Shown here piece after piece: positions 10,651-20,602 of a stretch of DNA of 64,000 bases. The notes under the pieces are model-generated. The model worked only from the letters and a program-made list of their open reading frames with translations. It was not told the DNA's origin and searched no databases. Positions within the stretch are counted from its first letter, which is position 1. The number at the start of each line of letters is the position of its first letter. The DNA is from Actinomycetes bacterium (GTDB lineage: Bacteria; Actinomycetota; Acidimicrobiia; Acidimicrobiales; Palsa-688), in NCBI GenBank assembly GCA_021799445.1, contig JAJZAM010000001.1, forward strand, positions 30,634 through 94,633. Direction: 5' to 3'. The translations under genes were made by a program, and so were the position numbers.

Positions 10651-12261
10651 TTGGATATGACAGATGTCACACCTTCTTTCCCGGTGACGACCGCCGGCGC
10701 AGGCGGCGCCTCAGGGGATCAGCCACTCAGCACCGCTGACATCCTCCGCCGCTGGGCGACGCTCAGGCCTGGGCATCCCGCTCTGCGCTGGGAGAAGGGG
10801 GAGCTGTCCTACTCAGAGCTCGACGAGCGGGCTAACAGGGTCGCCCAGGCGCTCGCAGCGGACGGGATCGGCCCCGGCGACAGGGTTGCTTTCTTGGACA
10901 AGAACAGCCCAGAGCAGGTCGAGTTGTTCTTCGGCGCGTCCAAGCTGGGGGCGGTGCCCTGCCCAGTCAACTACCGTCTCGCAGCGCCTGAGGTGGCTTT
11001 TATAGTCGGCGACGCTAAAGCCAAAGTGTTCGTCGTTGGCGAAGAGTTCGCAGCCCTCGCGGACAAGATCGCAGGGGACCTCCAAGGTGTTCACATCCTC
11101 ACGACCGGGGCCTCCTACGATCGCTGGCGGGACCGACAAGAAAACCAAGACCCCGCCGTCGAGCTTGCGCCCGGCGACGTCGCCTACCAGCTCTACTCGT
11201 CGGGCACTACAGGCAGGCCCAAAGGCGTGCAGCTCACCCACGCCAACCTGACCGCTGGCATTGGCCTGTACCCGGCGGTCATGGGCCTGGGGCCGGAGTC
11301 GGTGAGCGTCGTGCCGATGCCGCTGTACCACATAGGAGGTGGCGGTTGGGCGCTCGCGGGGATCTCCCAGGGGGCTACCAACGTGCTCGTACGTGAAATA
11401 GTCCCGGACCGTTTCGTCGACACCCTCGTCGACGAGCGAGTCACCCACGGGTTTCTTGTGCCCGCGGTCCTCGGGTTCATGCTGGCCGTGCCCGACGTCG
11501 AAAAGAAGGACTTCTCTGCACTTCAAGCCTTCCTCTACGGGGCGTCGCCGATATCGGAGAAAGTCCTCGCCGCGTCCGTGCGAACATTCGGCTGCAAGTT
11601 CGTGCAGGCCTACGGCCTGACCGAGTCGACCGGGACGATCATCTACCTTCCAGCCGAAGACCACGACCCCGACGGCCCCAACCGGCACCGTCTGCGAGCG
11701 GTGGGCGTCCCCACCCCCGGCTCCCAAGCCAAGATCGTCGACGCAGCGACCGGCGAGGAGCTCGCCGTAGGGGAGGTAGGGGAGATCTGGGTGAAAGGCC
11801 CGACCGTCATGGCGGGCTACTGGAACCTCGACGACCAGACAGCCGAGGTGATAACCCCCGACGGCTGGTTGCGAACCGGCGACGCCGGTTACGTCGACGC
11901 CGACGGGTATTTCTACGTCCACGACCGGGTGAAAGACATGATCGTCTCGGGCGGCGAGAACGTCTACCCGGCGGAGTTGGAGAACGCTTTGATGGCGCAC
12001 CCAGGCGTAGCCGACGTTGCGGTAATAGGCGTCCCGAGCGAACGCTGGGGTGAGACGCCGCTGGCAATGGTCGTGCGGGCGCCGGGCTCGGAGGTGACCG
12101 AAGCCGAGCTCATCGCTTTCTGCCGGGAGCGCCTCGCCGGCTTCAAGGTTCCAAGCGGCGTCGTGTGGCTGGACTCGCTTCCCCGCAACCCGAGCGGCAA
12201 GGTCCTAAAAAAAGACCTGAGGGAACCCTACTGGCACGGACGTTCCCGGATGGTCGGTTAG
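10651..12261 (+). CDS. long-chain fatty-acid--CoA ligase / AMP-dependent acyl-CoA synthetase
   Basis: YSSGTTGRPKGVQLTH, GYWNLDDQTAEVITPDGWLRTGDAGYVD, NPSGKVLKKDLR; TTG at 10651 or ATG at 10657. Confidence 0.92.
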   Translation: MDMTDVTPSFPVTTAGAGGASGDQPLSTADILRRWATLRPGHPALRWEKGELSYSELDERANRVAQALAADGIGPGDRVAFLDKNSPEQVELFFGASKLGAVPCPVNYRLAAPEVAFIVGDAKAKVFVVGEEFAALADKIAGDLQGVHILTTGASYDRWRDRQENQDPAVELAPGDVAYQLYSSGTTGRPKGVQLTHANLTAGIGLYPAVMGLGPESVSVVPMPLYHIGGGGWALAGISQGATNVLVREIVPDRFVDTLVDERVTHGFLVPAVLGFMLAVPDVEKKDFSALQAFLYGASPISEKVLAASVRTFGCKFVQAYGLTESTGTIIYLPAEDHDPDGPNRHRLRAVGVPTPGSQAKIVDAATGEELAVGEVGEIWVKGPTVMAGYWNLDDQTAEVITPDGWLRTGDAGYVDADGYFYVHDRVKDMIVSGGENVYPAELENALMAHPGVADVAVIGVPSERWGETPLAMVVRAPGSEVTEAELIAFCRERLAGFKVPSGVVWLDSLPRNPSGKVLKKDLREPYWHGRSRMVG

Positions 12262-12415
12262 CCGCCAGGCCCTCCCACAGATCCGGGCTTTCGACGCTCC
12301 GAACCGGCTCGACCCGGCGCCCCCCTACGTGTTGCGCAGGGCGAGCCTGTGGATGGGGCCGCACTTTGGTGGATACAGGTGCAACAGTTCGTGCTCGTAG
12401 GGCGTCTGTATTGAT

Positions 12416-12874
12416 GTGAGAGACCTGGCGACACAGGACGCGGTTCTGTACCGGGCCTATTACAGCGAGTTGTTGAAGACGGCTTTCTGCTTGACCGGGT
12501 CGAGGGAGACGGCCGAGGACATGGTTCAAGACGTCTTCGTGCGCTGCTCGGGGCGTCTGGAGGGGATGGAAGACCCCGCCTTTTATCTAAGGCGAGCGGT
12601 GGTGAACGCTACCCGCTCTCTGTTCCGTCGCCGCTTGGTCGCGCAGAGGTGGGCTACTACGGTGTCCGCGTGGGACGAGATGCCGGACGAGCTCGTCGAA
12701 CTACGGGATGTGCTCATGCGGCTGCCAGTCCGTCAGCGCAGCGTGGTCGTGTTGCGCTACGTCGTCGGCCTAGACGACGACGAGATCGCCGCGACGCTTG
12801 AATGCTCCCGCTCGACCGTGCGCAGTTCGGCCCGCAGGGGCCTTGGACGTCTAAGAAAGGAGCTGACACCTTGA
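12416..12874 (+). CDS. ECF sigma-70 family factor
   Basis: 152 aa, region 2 (LTGSRETAEDMVQDVFVRC) and region 4 (RQRSVVVLRYVVGLDDDEIAATLECSRSTVRSSARRGLGRLRK). Confidence 0.88.
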   Translation: MRDLATQDAVLYRAYYSELLKTAFCLTGSRETAEDMVQDVFVRCSGRLEGMEDPAFYLRRAVVNATRSLFRRRLVAQRWATTVSAWDEMPDELVELRDVLMRLPVRQRSVVVLRYVVGLDDDEIAATLECSRSTVRSSARRGLGRLRKELTP

Positions 12875-14337
12875 TATCGGAAGAAGAGGTAGCCAAGCGT
12901 ATGGTCAGATTGGCCGAACACGCGCTGGTCGAACACGCGCTGGCCGGGCCAACTGCAGGGGGCCGCCTCGTCGAGAGCCGGCCTAGACGTCGCCCGGGGA
13001 GGGTCCTGGTGCCACTGGCGGCAGTCGCCGCCTTGGCGTTAGTGCTCGCAGTAGCAGCAGCACACATATACCGGCCGGGGGGATCAACGAGTGTCAGCAT
13101 GTCTTCCAGGCTTCAGCAAGGCGTGTTCAGCGCCCTGCCCGGCGCGCCGATACCGCCGTTAGGCTACTCGGCTTCGGCTTGGACGGGATCCGAGTGGCTG
13201 ATATGGGGCGGTGTCGACGGTCCAGTCGGTCCAAAGGAAACCACTCCCGACGTGGGTGCCGCCTACCGACCCTCCACTTCGACTTGGACTTCGCTGCCCC
13301 CGGCCCCCATATCAGGGCGTCACAGCGCCGTGTCGGTGTGGACTGGCTCGGAGTGGATCATCGCCGGCGGCGCCGGCTCAAACGGGGCCGCGCTTACTAG
13401 CGCCGCCAGTTTTGACCCTAGCCTAGACCGATGGTCGGTGCTGCCCCCAATGCCAGACGCTCCGGGGCCAAATGCCGCCGCAGTTTGGACCGGCAAAGAG
13501 ATGATCGTCGTGACCGGCTACTCGCCGGGGCCAGGTGTTCCCACCGGCGGGAGCGGTGCAGCGGAAGCGTACAATCCCGCTACACGACGCTGGACGCTGC
13601 TGCCTACACCGCCCGGCAACCTCATCTTTGGACAAGTGCACCTGGCCTGGTCGGGATCGAAGCTGTACGTTCTGCGCTCCCCGGCGGGCGTGTACCTGTC
13701 AGTGTCATTTGCGGCGAACCCCCCGGGTAAAACAATTGGCTCACTGCCGATGGGACCGATACCCAACCCGGTGGTAGCGGTCTTCGATCCATCTACCGAC
13801 ACGTGGGCGACGCTGACTATACCCACAACCATCCGAGGTTATCCTGTCTTGGCGGCCTACGACGGCAGACTGCTCGTCGTCGCCGGCCCGGGAGGGGGAA
13901 GTCTTCTGCAGGTGAACGACAGACAGGTGCTCATATCGGCTCCGAAGCCGTACCGGCAAACAGAGAGCTACTCCTATGACCCCGCCAGCGGGGCTTGGGA
14001 GCCGCTGGCAGGGTCGGTCCTAACCGGAACCGATTTGAAACCCGGCGAAGCTTACGACTACGGCGGCGGACAGGCGGTGTCGACCGGGACTGTCTTATAC
14101 TTCTGGTCGGGTGCCGGATATGGTTCCGCTTTTGACGCCGCAACTGACAGCTGGACCGTCCTACCAGCCGGATTGGACAATCAGCCCGACGAGTCGGTGA
14201 TCGGCAGCGTCGTGGCCTGGACGGGCAAGGACCTCTTGGCGTGGGGCGGCCAAAAGCTAGACCCATCGCCTTCGGGGGAGAATCCTGTCGTGAACGGGAC
14301 TCCCTTCGGCGGAGCCTCCTATCGCCCCGAAAACTGA
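12871..14337 (+). CDS. membrane-anchored kelch-like beta-propeller protein
   Basis: Frame of ORF 12802..14337; TTG start at 12871 after RBS AAAGGAG; overlaps the ECF stop (TTGA). Short N-terminus, one TM (VLVPLAAVAALALVLAVAAAHIY), then repeated blades such as SASAWTGSEWLIWGG, VSVWTGSEWIIAGG, AAVWTGKEMIVVTG, VAWTGKDLLAWGG. Confidence 0.75.
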   Translation: MISEEEVAKRMVRLAEHALVEHALAGPTAGGRLVESRPRRRPGRVLVPLAAVAALALVLAVAAAHIYRPGGSTSVSMSSRLQQGVFSALPGAPIPPLGYSASAWTGSEWLIWGGVDGPVGPKETTPDVGAAYRPSTSTWTSLPPAPISGRHSAVSVWTGSEWIIAGGAGSNGAALTSAASFDPSLDRWSVLPPMPDAPGPNAAAVWTGKEMIVVTGYSPGPGVPTGGSGAAEAYNPATRRWTLLPTPPGNLIFGQVHLAWSGSKLYVLRSPAGVYLSVSFAANPPGKTIGSLPMGPIPNPVVAVFDPSTDTWATLTIPTTIRGYPVLAAYDGRLLVVAGPGGGSLLQVNDRQVLISAPKPYRQTESYSYDPASGAWEPLAGSVLTGTDLKPGEAYDYGGGQAVSTGTVLYFWSGAGYGSAFDAATDSWTVLPAGLDNQPDESVIGSVVAWTGKDLLAWGGQKLDPSPSGENPVVNGTPFGGASYRPEN

Positions 14338-14457
14338 CAGCAGGAGACGGGTCGCTGTAGTGGTTGCCGATATCGAAGAAACGTTGTTCGTCGACTACGA
14401 AGTTTAGGGCTTGTCAGAGCTCCACTTTTCCGGCGAGCCACACTTGCGCAAAAGGGG

Positions 14458-15150
14458 CTACAGGTGGAGTCCGCATTCGGTCTTCTCGCTGTCTGCCCAC
14501 CGGCCCGCCCTTGGATCCTCGCCGGGTTGCACCGGGCGGGTGGTGGGTGCGCAGCCGATGGAAAGATAACCCTTGGCGCTGAGAGGGTGTAGGGGTAGGT
14601 CGTTCGCGGCGACGTAGGAGGCTATGTCTTCGTCGGTCCAAGTGGCGAGCGGGTTGACTTTGACCATATTTCGGTTGGCGTCCCAAGATACGACCGGAGT
14701 GTCACGGCGTGTGGAGGCGTCGACGCGCTTCAGCCCTGTAATCCAGGCGCTGCGACCTGCCAGTGCCCGCTCTAGTGGTTCTACCTTGCGGAAATCGCAG
14801 CATCTAGCGGTTCCGCACGGCCACGCCAGCGCGGGCGGGCCGGGTTCGACCACGCGCAGGTTGAGTTCGTAGCGCCGGCGTATGTCCTCGACGTAGCGGA
14901 GCGTCTCGGGAAAGTGCGCGCCGGTGTCTAAGAAGATGACCTCGACGCCGGGGTCTGCCTTGACTGCAAGGTCGACCAGGACGGGGTCCTGGAACGAGCA
15001 GGCGACCGACACCGAGCCCTCGAAGCGCTCCACCGCCCACGCCAAAACTTCGGACGCACCGGCCGTCTCAAGGTCAGCCGATCTGAGGGCGAGCTCTTCT
15101 TGCAGGAGCGGTGGCGCAGCGAGGCCGGTAGGTGAGGCGGGGGATTCCAT
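14458..15150 (-). CDS. cysH: phosphoadenylyl/adenylyl-sulfate reductase (4Fe-4S type)
   Basis: Trimmed from ORF 14458..15486 to ATG at 15150 (MESPASPTGL); ACSFQDPVLVDLAV, TARCCDFRKVEPL, C-terminal ECGLHL. Confidence 0.92.
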   Translation of the reverse strand: MESPASPTGLAAPPLLQEELALRSADLETAGASEVLAWAVERFEGSVSVACSFQDPVLVDLAVKADPGVEVIFLDTGAHFPETLRYVEDIRRRYELNLRVVEPGPPALAWPCGTARCCDFRKVEPLERALAGRSAWITGLKRVDASTRRDTPVVSWDANRNMVKVNPLATWTDEDIASYVAANDLPLHPLSAKGYLSIGCAPTTRPVQPGEDPRAGRWADSEKTECGLHL

Positions 15151-15262
15151 CGGTTCATCCTTGTCGTGTCGGAGGTGGAAGGAGGGCAGGGACTTGCGCG
15201 AGCCTTGGCCTGCGGAACTCAATATATGACTAAGTAGATCATAATAGTGATATATTTGGCGC

Positions 15263-16189
15263 ATGGAAACAGGATTCCGTGTAGCCCCCGCCCGGCGTCT
15301 CGGGCATCTCGACGTGCTGGAGTCCCACGCTGTGTTCGTCATAAGAGAGGTTGCCGCCGAGTGCGAACGTCCCGTGCTTCTATTCAGCGCTGGTAAGGAT
15401 TCGGCTGTGCTAGCGCACCTCGCGTACAAGGCTTTCAGCCCCTCGCCCATTCCTTTCCCCCTGCTGCACGTCGACACCGGTGACAACTTCGACGAGGTGA
15501 TCGACTTTCGTGACCGTCGGGTGTCCCAGCTCGGAGCGGACCTCGTGATTGCCTCTGTGCAGCAGTCGATCGACGCCGGCCGTGTAGCCGATCCCGGCGC
15601 GGGCGCTTCGAGGAACCGGCTTCAAAGTGTGACTCTCCTAGACGCTATCGCCCTGCACGGCTTCGACGCTTGCCTTGGCGGGGCTCGCCGCGACGAGGAC
15701 AAGGCGAGAGCCAAGGAGCGAGTCCTTTCGTTCCGTGACACTTTCGGCCAGTGGGACCCGCGCAGGCAACGCCCTGAGCTGTGGCAGCTCTACCACGGCA
15801 AGGTCAACCAAGGCGAGCACCTGCGGGCCTTCCCTCTGTCGGATTGGACCGAGTTGGACATCTGGTCCTACATCCAGCGGGAGTCTATTGAATTGCCCTC
15901 CATCTACTTCGCGCACCGCCGGCGGGTCGTCGAGCGGGACGGGATGCTCCTCGCAGTGTCGCCGTCGGTGTCGCCGAGACCAGGCGAGCCAGTAGAAGAC
16001 GCTCTAGTGCGTTTCCGGACGGTCGGGGATGCGACGTGCACTGGAGCAGTCCGTTCCCAGGCGAGAAACGTGGCTGAGGTCATCGCCGAGGTTCGCAGCA
16101 CGCGGGTCAGCGAACGCGGTGCCACTCGCGCCGACGACAAGGTGTCGGAATCCTCCATGGAGGACCGCAAGAGGGAGGGCTACTTCTAA
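15263..16189 (+). CDS. cysD: sulfate adenylyltransferase subunit 2
   Basis: LLFSAGKDSAVLAHLAYKAF, GGARRDEDKARAKER, SDWTELDIWSYIQRE, EDRKREGYF C-terminus. Confidence 0.95.
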   Translation: METGFRVAPARRLGHLDVLESHAVFVIREVAAECERPVLLFSAGKDSAVLAHLAYKAFSPSPIPFPLLHVDTGDNFDEVIDFRDRRVSQLGADLVIASVQQSIDAGRVADPGAGASRNRLQSVTLLDAIALHGFDACLGGARRDEDKARAKERVLSFRDTFGQWDPRRQRPELWQLYHGKVNQGEHLRAFPLSDWTELDIWSYIQRESIELPSIYFAHRRRVVERDGMLLAVSPSVSPRPGEPVEDALVRFRTVGDATCTGAVRSQARNVAEVIAEVRSTRVSERGATRADDKVSESSMEDRKREGYF

Positions 16190-17544
16190 TGTCCCAGCTC
16201 CTCAAAGGCGCCGACCGGTGTGAAGCCTACACCGGGCGGCTGGCGCCAGATCCCCTGCCGGCGCCGGAGCGGGGGCACTCCCCGGAGTCGGAGTTGCTCC
16301 GCTTCGCAGCGGTTGGATCAGTCGACGACGGCAAATCCACGCTCATCGGCCGGCTCTTGTACGACACCAAACAGCTATTCGACGACCACATCGAGGCGCT
16401 GTCCTCGGTGAGCCGACGCCGCGGTGCAGGCGAGATGGACCTGTCCCTGCTCACCGACGGGCTCAGAGCCGAACGTGAACAGGGCATCACGATCGACGTC
16501 GCCTACCGCTACGCAGCCACGCCTAGGCGCAAATTCATCATCGCCGACTGCCCTGGGCACTTGCAGTACACGCGCAACATGGCCACCGGCGCATCCAACG
16601 CCGACCTGGCCTTGGTCGTGGTGGACGCATCCGTCGGGGTGCGAGACCAGACCCGCCGCCACCTGTGCATCGCTGCCATCCTCGGAGTGCGCCACGTGTT
16701 GGTAGCGGTGAACAAGATGGACCTCGTCGGCTGGGATCCCTCGGCCTACCAGGTCATCGCTGAGGACCTGGCGAACCTCTCGTCGCTGCTGGGCGTCAAG
16801 TCTCTGCAAGCCGTCCCGGTATCGGCGCTCGACGGCGACAACGTCGCCGAGCGCTCGCAGAACTGCCCCTGGTATAGCGGACCGACGGTTCTGGATGCGC
16901 TCCACCAGGCGGACGCCGGGGTGTGGTCCCATGAGGAGGACGGCTCGGGCGGGGCTCGTCTCCCCGTCCAGATCGTAGCCAGACGTCCCGGTGGCGGGAG
17001 ATGCTACAGCGGGTTGCTGAGCGGTGACCGGCTCGCTGTGGGCGACGAGGTGGTCGTGCTGTCGAGCGGACTTCGCAGCCGGATTGCCGAGATATGGGGG
17101 CTCGACGGACCGAAAGAGCGAGCTGTGCCGGCTGAGTCGGTTTCAGTGACACTCGCAGACGACCTGGATGTGTCGCGAGGTGACCTGATCGCCGCCAGAG
17201 ATGGCGCACCTCATCCAGTGCGAGACGTCGAAGCTACCGTCTGCTGGTTCGGTCAGGACCCGCTTCGAACCGGAGGGCGCTACCGGATCAAACACACGAC
17301 TCTTCTAACCCGGGCCGAGGTCATAGCTGTCGACGGGCGACTCGATGTCAGTGACCTTCGCCTCGTCGCCAGCGACCAGCTGGCCGACAACGAGATCGGC
17401 GTTGTCCGCTTCCTGACAGCCGCGCCGCTAGCCGTTGACCCTTACCGTCGCAACCGGGTTACGGGCAGCTTCATAGTCGTCGACGAGGTAACGAACGTTA
17501 CCGTCGGCGCAGCCCTGGTCGGACTCCCGTATGTCGCCGGGTGA
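16189..17544 (+). CDS. cysN: sulfate adenylyltransferase subunit 1 (GTPase)
   Basis: FAAVGSVDDGKSTLIGRLLYDTK, DCPGHLQYTRNMATGAS, NKMDLV. Confidence 0.95.
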   Translation: MSQLLKGADRCEAYTGRLAPDPLPAPERGHSPESELLRFAAVGSVDDGKSTLIGRLLYDTKQLFDDHIEALSSVSRRRGAGEMDLSLLTDGLRAEREQGITIDVAYRYAATPRRKFIIADCPGHLQYTRNMATGASNADLALVVVDASVGVRDQTRRHLCIAAILGVRHVLVAVNKMDLVGWDPSAYQVIAEDLANLSSLLGVKSLQAVPVSALDGDNVAERSQNCPWYSGPTVLDALHQADAGVWSHEEDGSGGARLPVQIVARRPGGGRCYSGLLSGDRLAVGDEVVVLSSGLRSRIAEIWGLDGPKERAVPAESVSVTLADDLDVSRGDLIAARDGAPHPVRDVEATVCWFGQDPLRTGGRYRIKHTTLLTRAEVIAVDGRLDVSDLRLVASDQLADNEIGVVRFLTAAPLAVDPYRRNRVTGSFIVVDEVTNVTVGAALVGLPYVAG

Positions 17545-17602
17545 TCTCAGCGGCCAGCCAGCCTTTAGTGCAGCGGGATGGTCCTTGGCGCAGCTGTGAG
17601 TT

Positions 17603-18397
17603 TCAGGGCCGGCGGCCCGCCTGGGCTTGGGAGATCATCTTGGAGGTGGAGCCGGCTATGCGTGCCTGGAGGTGGGCTGCGAGGCCGGGTGCCAGCCCGC
17701 CGAGGGCGGCGCCGAGGCGCAGGCCTACAGGGGCGACGTCGATCTCCGCCCGGTTCGTGCGGATCGCCCGGATCACAGCGCCGGCCACCTGCTCGGGGCT
17801 GACCGTGCCGACACCGGCCGGTAGCGCAACGCCGGTATCGGCGAACATGCCGGCGTCGCGCACGAAACCCGGCGAGATCACAGAGCAGCCGACGCCGCTT
17901 CCGTGAAGGTCGCAGCGCAGCCCTGAGGCGAAACCCCTGAGCCCGAACTTTGTGGCCGAGTAGAGGGCTCCGCCAGGGGACCCGACCTTTCCTGCCAGCG
18001 AGGACACGTAGACGAGATGCCCGCGGCGGGCTTCGAGCATGCCCGGAAGCAAGGCCCGCGTCGCTGCGATGGGACCGGCGAGGTTGATCTCGAGCGCCCG
18101 GTCTATCTGGCCCTGCTCCCAGGCGCAAAGGTCCCCCGATGCGGGAACCGCTGCGTTGAACACGGCGATGTCGAGCTCGCCGGCTTCCTCTAATAGCTTC
18201 TCCAGCTCACGCCTGTCGGAAAGGTCAGCAGCGACGGTCCTCGCCCCGGTTGTCGAAGCGAGACGCTCTAACACGCCACGATCCCGCCCGGTGAGCACCA
18301 GGTCGCATCCGCTAGACGACAAGGCGGAGGCGATAGCACCGCCCAAGCCGCCTGTAGCACCGGTCAGCAGCACCCTAGCCCCGCGAAGTTCGGTCAT
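17603..18397 (-). CDS. SDR-family oxidoreductase
   Basis: Trimmed to ATG at 18397 (MTELRGARVLLTGATGGLGGAIA); YVSSLAGKVGSPGGALYSATKFGLRGFA. Confidence 0.85.
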   Translation of the reverse strand: MTELRGARVLLTGATGGLGGAIASALSSSGCDLVLTGRDRGVLERLASTTGARTVAADLSDRRELEKLLEEAGELDIAVFNAAVPASGDLCAWEQGQIDRALEINLAGPIAATRALLPGMLEARRGHLVYVSSLAGKVGSPGGALYSATKFGLRGFASGLRCDLHGSGVGCSVISPGFVRDAGMFADTGVALPAGVGTVSPEQVAGAVIRAIRTNRAEIDVAPVGLRLGAALGGLAPGLAAHLQARIAGSTSKMISQAQAGRRP

Positions 18398-18439
18398 GGG
18401 ACCAACATAATGGTCTAGCCTCACAACGGTGCCTAGAAC

Positions 18440-20005
18440 ATGAACGGAGCCCAAGCCCTGCTGCGGACGCTGGTCGCTTCGGGCGTCGACACGTGCTTCA
18501 TGAACCCGGGGACCTCCGAGATGCACTTCGTGGCCGCGTTGGACACAGTGGCGGAAATGCGGCCGGTCCTGGCGCTCTTCGAAGGCGTCGCGTCCGGGGC
18601 CGCTGACGGTTACGCGAGGATGTCCGGCCGTCCCGCTAGCGTACTTTTGCATCTCGGCCCTGGTCTCGCCAACGCCGGTGCGAACTTGCACAACGCCAGG
18701 AGAGCCGCGAGCCCCGTCGTGGCCGTCGTCGGGGACCATGCGACCTACCACGAACGCTTCGACGCCCCCCTGCAGTCCGATATCCGCTCGCTAGCGTCCA
18801 ACTTTTCCGGCTGGTACGCGAGGCCGGCGAGCGTCGACGAGCTGTCCGCGTCGGCGTCGGCCGCGGTCGCCGCCGCTTACGGGCCGCCCGGCAGGGTAGC
18901 GACGCTCGTCCTGCCGGCGGACGTGTCTTGGTCGGACGGCGCCCTAGTGTCACCCCCCGCCCAGCGTGAGCGGCCAGCGAAGATAGACGACGCCACCGTC
19001 GAACGGGCGGCTGCGGCCCTGCGAAGCGGCAGGCCAACGGCTTTCCTTGTCGGCGGGCCGGCCTGCCGGGCCGATCTTCTCGGCCGGGTAGCCTCCGTTG
19101 CGGCGCTCGCCGGCGCTCGGGTGATCTGCGAGACCCTCCCCGCCCGCTTGGAGCGCGGCGGGGGGCGCTTCGAACCGGAACGCCTCGCGTACCTGGCTGA
19201 GATCGCGATGACGCAACTGGAGGGCTTGGAGCACCTGATACTGGTCGGGGCAGCGCCTCCGGTGTCTTTCTTCGCCTACCCGTCCAAGCCGAGCTGGCTT
19301 GTTCCGCCGGGCTGCGAGGTCCACCACTTCGCCAGCAGCTCCGAGGACTGCTCGGCGGGGGTGGACGCGCTGGCCTGCCTGGTCGGTGACGGCAACACCC
19401 GGGGCGCGACGCGGCGGGTTGGCGTCGAGCCGCGGCCGCAAGCGCCCGAGAGCGGTCCCCTGGACAGTCGGACGCTCGGCCAGGCGGTCGCGGCTCTCCT
19501 CCCCGACGATGCGATCGTCTCGGACGAGTCGATAAGCTCCGGCCTCGCGGCGTTCGTCGGGTCGGCATCCGCCGGTCCCCACGACTGGCTGACCTTGAGC
19601 GGCGGGGCTATAGGCCAGGGCTTGCCGCTCGCCCTCGGCGCGGCTGTCGCCTGTCCTGGGCGCAGGGTGCTCGCATTGCAGGCCGACGGGTCGGCGATGT
19701 ACACCCCGCAAGCGTTGTGGAGCATGGCACGCGAAGGGGCAGACGTGACCGTGGTCATCCTCTCCAACCGCAGCTACGCCATCTTGAACATGGAACTTGG
19801 CCGCGTGGAGGCCTCGGCTGGAGGTGACCGGGCGCGCCGGATGCTCGACATAGGCGATCCCGACATCGACTTCGTGGCTCTAGCAGCGGGTTTGGGAGTA
19901 CCGGCCCGCCGCGCTAGCGACGCCGGGGAGCTGTCGGCGGCGCTGGCGGAGTCGTTCGCTACCCCAGGCCCTTCGCTGATCGAGGCTGACCTGCGACGCC
20001 GCTAA
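18440..20005 (+). CDS. thiamine-pyrophosphate-dependent enzyme, acetolactate synthase-like
   Basis: 521 aa; FMNPGTSEMHFVAALD, FEGVASGAADGYARMSG, ALQADGSAMYTPQALWSMAREGADVTVVILSNRSYAILNME. Confidence 0.88.
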   Translation: MNGAQALLRTLVASGVDTCFMNPGTSEMHFVAALDTVAEMRPVLALFEGVASGAADGYARMSGRPASVLLHLGPGLANAGANLHNARRAASPVVAVVGDHATYHERFDAPLQSDIRSLASNFSGWYARPASVDELSASASAAVAAAYGPPGRVATLVLPADVSWSDGALVSPPAQRERPAKIDDATVERAAAALRSGRPTAFLVGGPACRADLLGRVASVAALAGARVICETLPARLERGGGRFEPERLAYLAEIAMTQLEGLEHLILVGAAPPVSFFAYPSKPSWLVPPGCEVHHFASSSEDCSAGVDALACLVGDGNTRGATRRVGVEPRPQAPESGPLDSRTLGQAVAALLPDDAIVSDESISSGLAAFVGSASAGPHDWLTLSGGAIGQGLPLALGAAVACPGRRVLALQADGSAMYTPQALWSMAREGADVTVVILSNRSYAILNMELGRVEASAGGDRARRMLDIGDPDIDFVALAAGLGVPARRASDAGELSAALAESFATPGPSLIEADLRRR

Positions 20006-20082
20006 TCCTTGACGGTTACTCTAATCCTGGGCGGTAACTCTAGGAGCCAAGGTGACCTTCGGCCCTAGAAAAAAGCCCTACG

Positions 20083-20598
20083 GTGCCGTATCTTCGGTTA
20101 GCGATGGCAGCAGCGGCAACGGAGCCTCGACGCAGCGCAGTGTTCCTATTCGAGTCGGTCGACGTCGACCGGCCCGCGGGTTCGATCTCGGAGCGGATCT
20201 GCGGAGACGGGCTGTGGTTGGCGCCCCTGGCGACGAGGGCGACCGAGGATGGCACAGCGTTGATATTGAGGATCGGCCCGACGCCGTCCACGTCGGCTGT
20301 CGGCCCGAAGGTGCGGATACTCCTAGGCGGTTGCCGCACACGTGGATCGTCGACGGCTGTGGCCATACGCTGGGAAGCGACCGAATTGCGGTCTGTCTTC
20401 CCGGTACTCGACGGTGACCTCGTGGTCGCGGCTGTGGACGCCGCCAAGAGCAGGGTTACCTTGCAGGCTTCGTACCGGCCGCCGCTCGGACGGCTCGGCG
20501 AGAGGTTCGACCAGGCGCTGATGCACCGTCTGGCCCAGGCGACGGTGCGGTCTTTCCTAGCCCGGGTCGCCGAAAGACTCGAAAGTCAGCCAAACTAG
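20083..20598 (+). CDS. conserved hypothetical, possibly SRPBCC/START-like
   Basis: 171-aa ORF; true start probably ATG 20104 (MAAAATEPRR); typical codon periodicity and late amphipathic helix (QALMHRLAQATVRSFLARVAERL). Confidence 0.55.
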   Translation: MPYLRLAMAAAATEPRRSAVFLFESVDVDRPAGSISERICGDGLWLAPLATRATEDGTALILRIGPTPSTSAVGPKVRILLGGCRTRGSSTAVAIRWEATELRSVFPVLDGDLVVAAVDAAKSRVTLQASYRPPLGRLGERFDQALMHRLAQATVRSFLARVAERLESQPN

Positions 20599-20602
20599 CG
20601 GT

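Noticed and set aside
10813-12000. 395-aa minus-strand ORF
   Set aside because: Antisense shadow of the acyl-CoA ligase; no family motifs, typical of high-GC frames.
15151-15486. N-terminal extension of the cysH ORF
   Set aside because: Would run through the divergent promoter and antisense to cysD; ATG at 15150 fits the family.
18636-19568. 310-aa minus-strand ORF
   Set aside because: Arg/Pro/Ser-rich antisense frame of the TPP enzyme gene.
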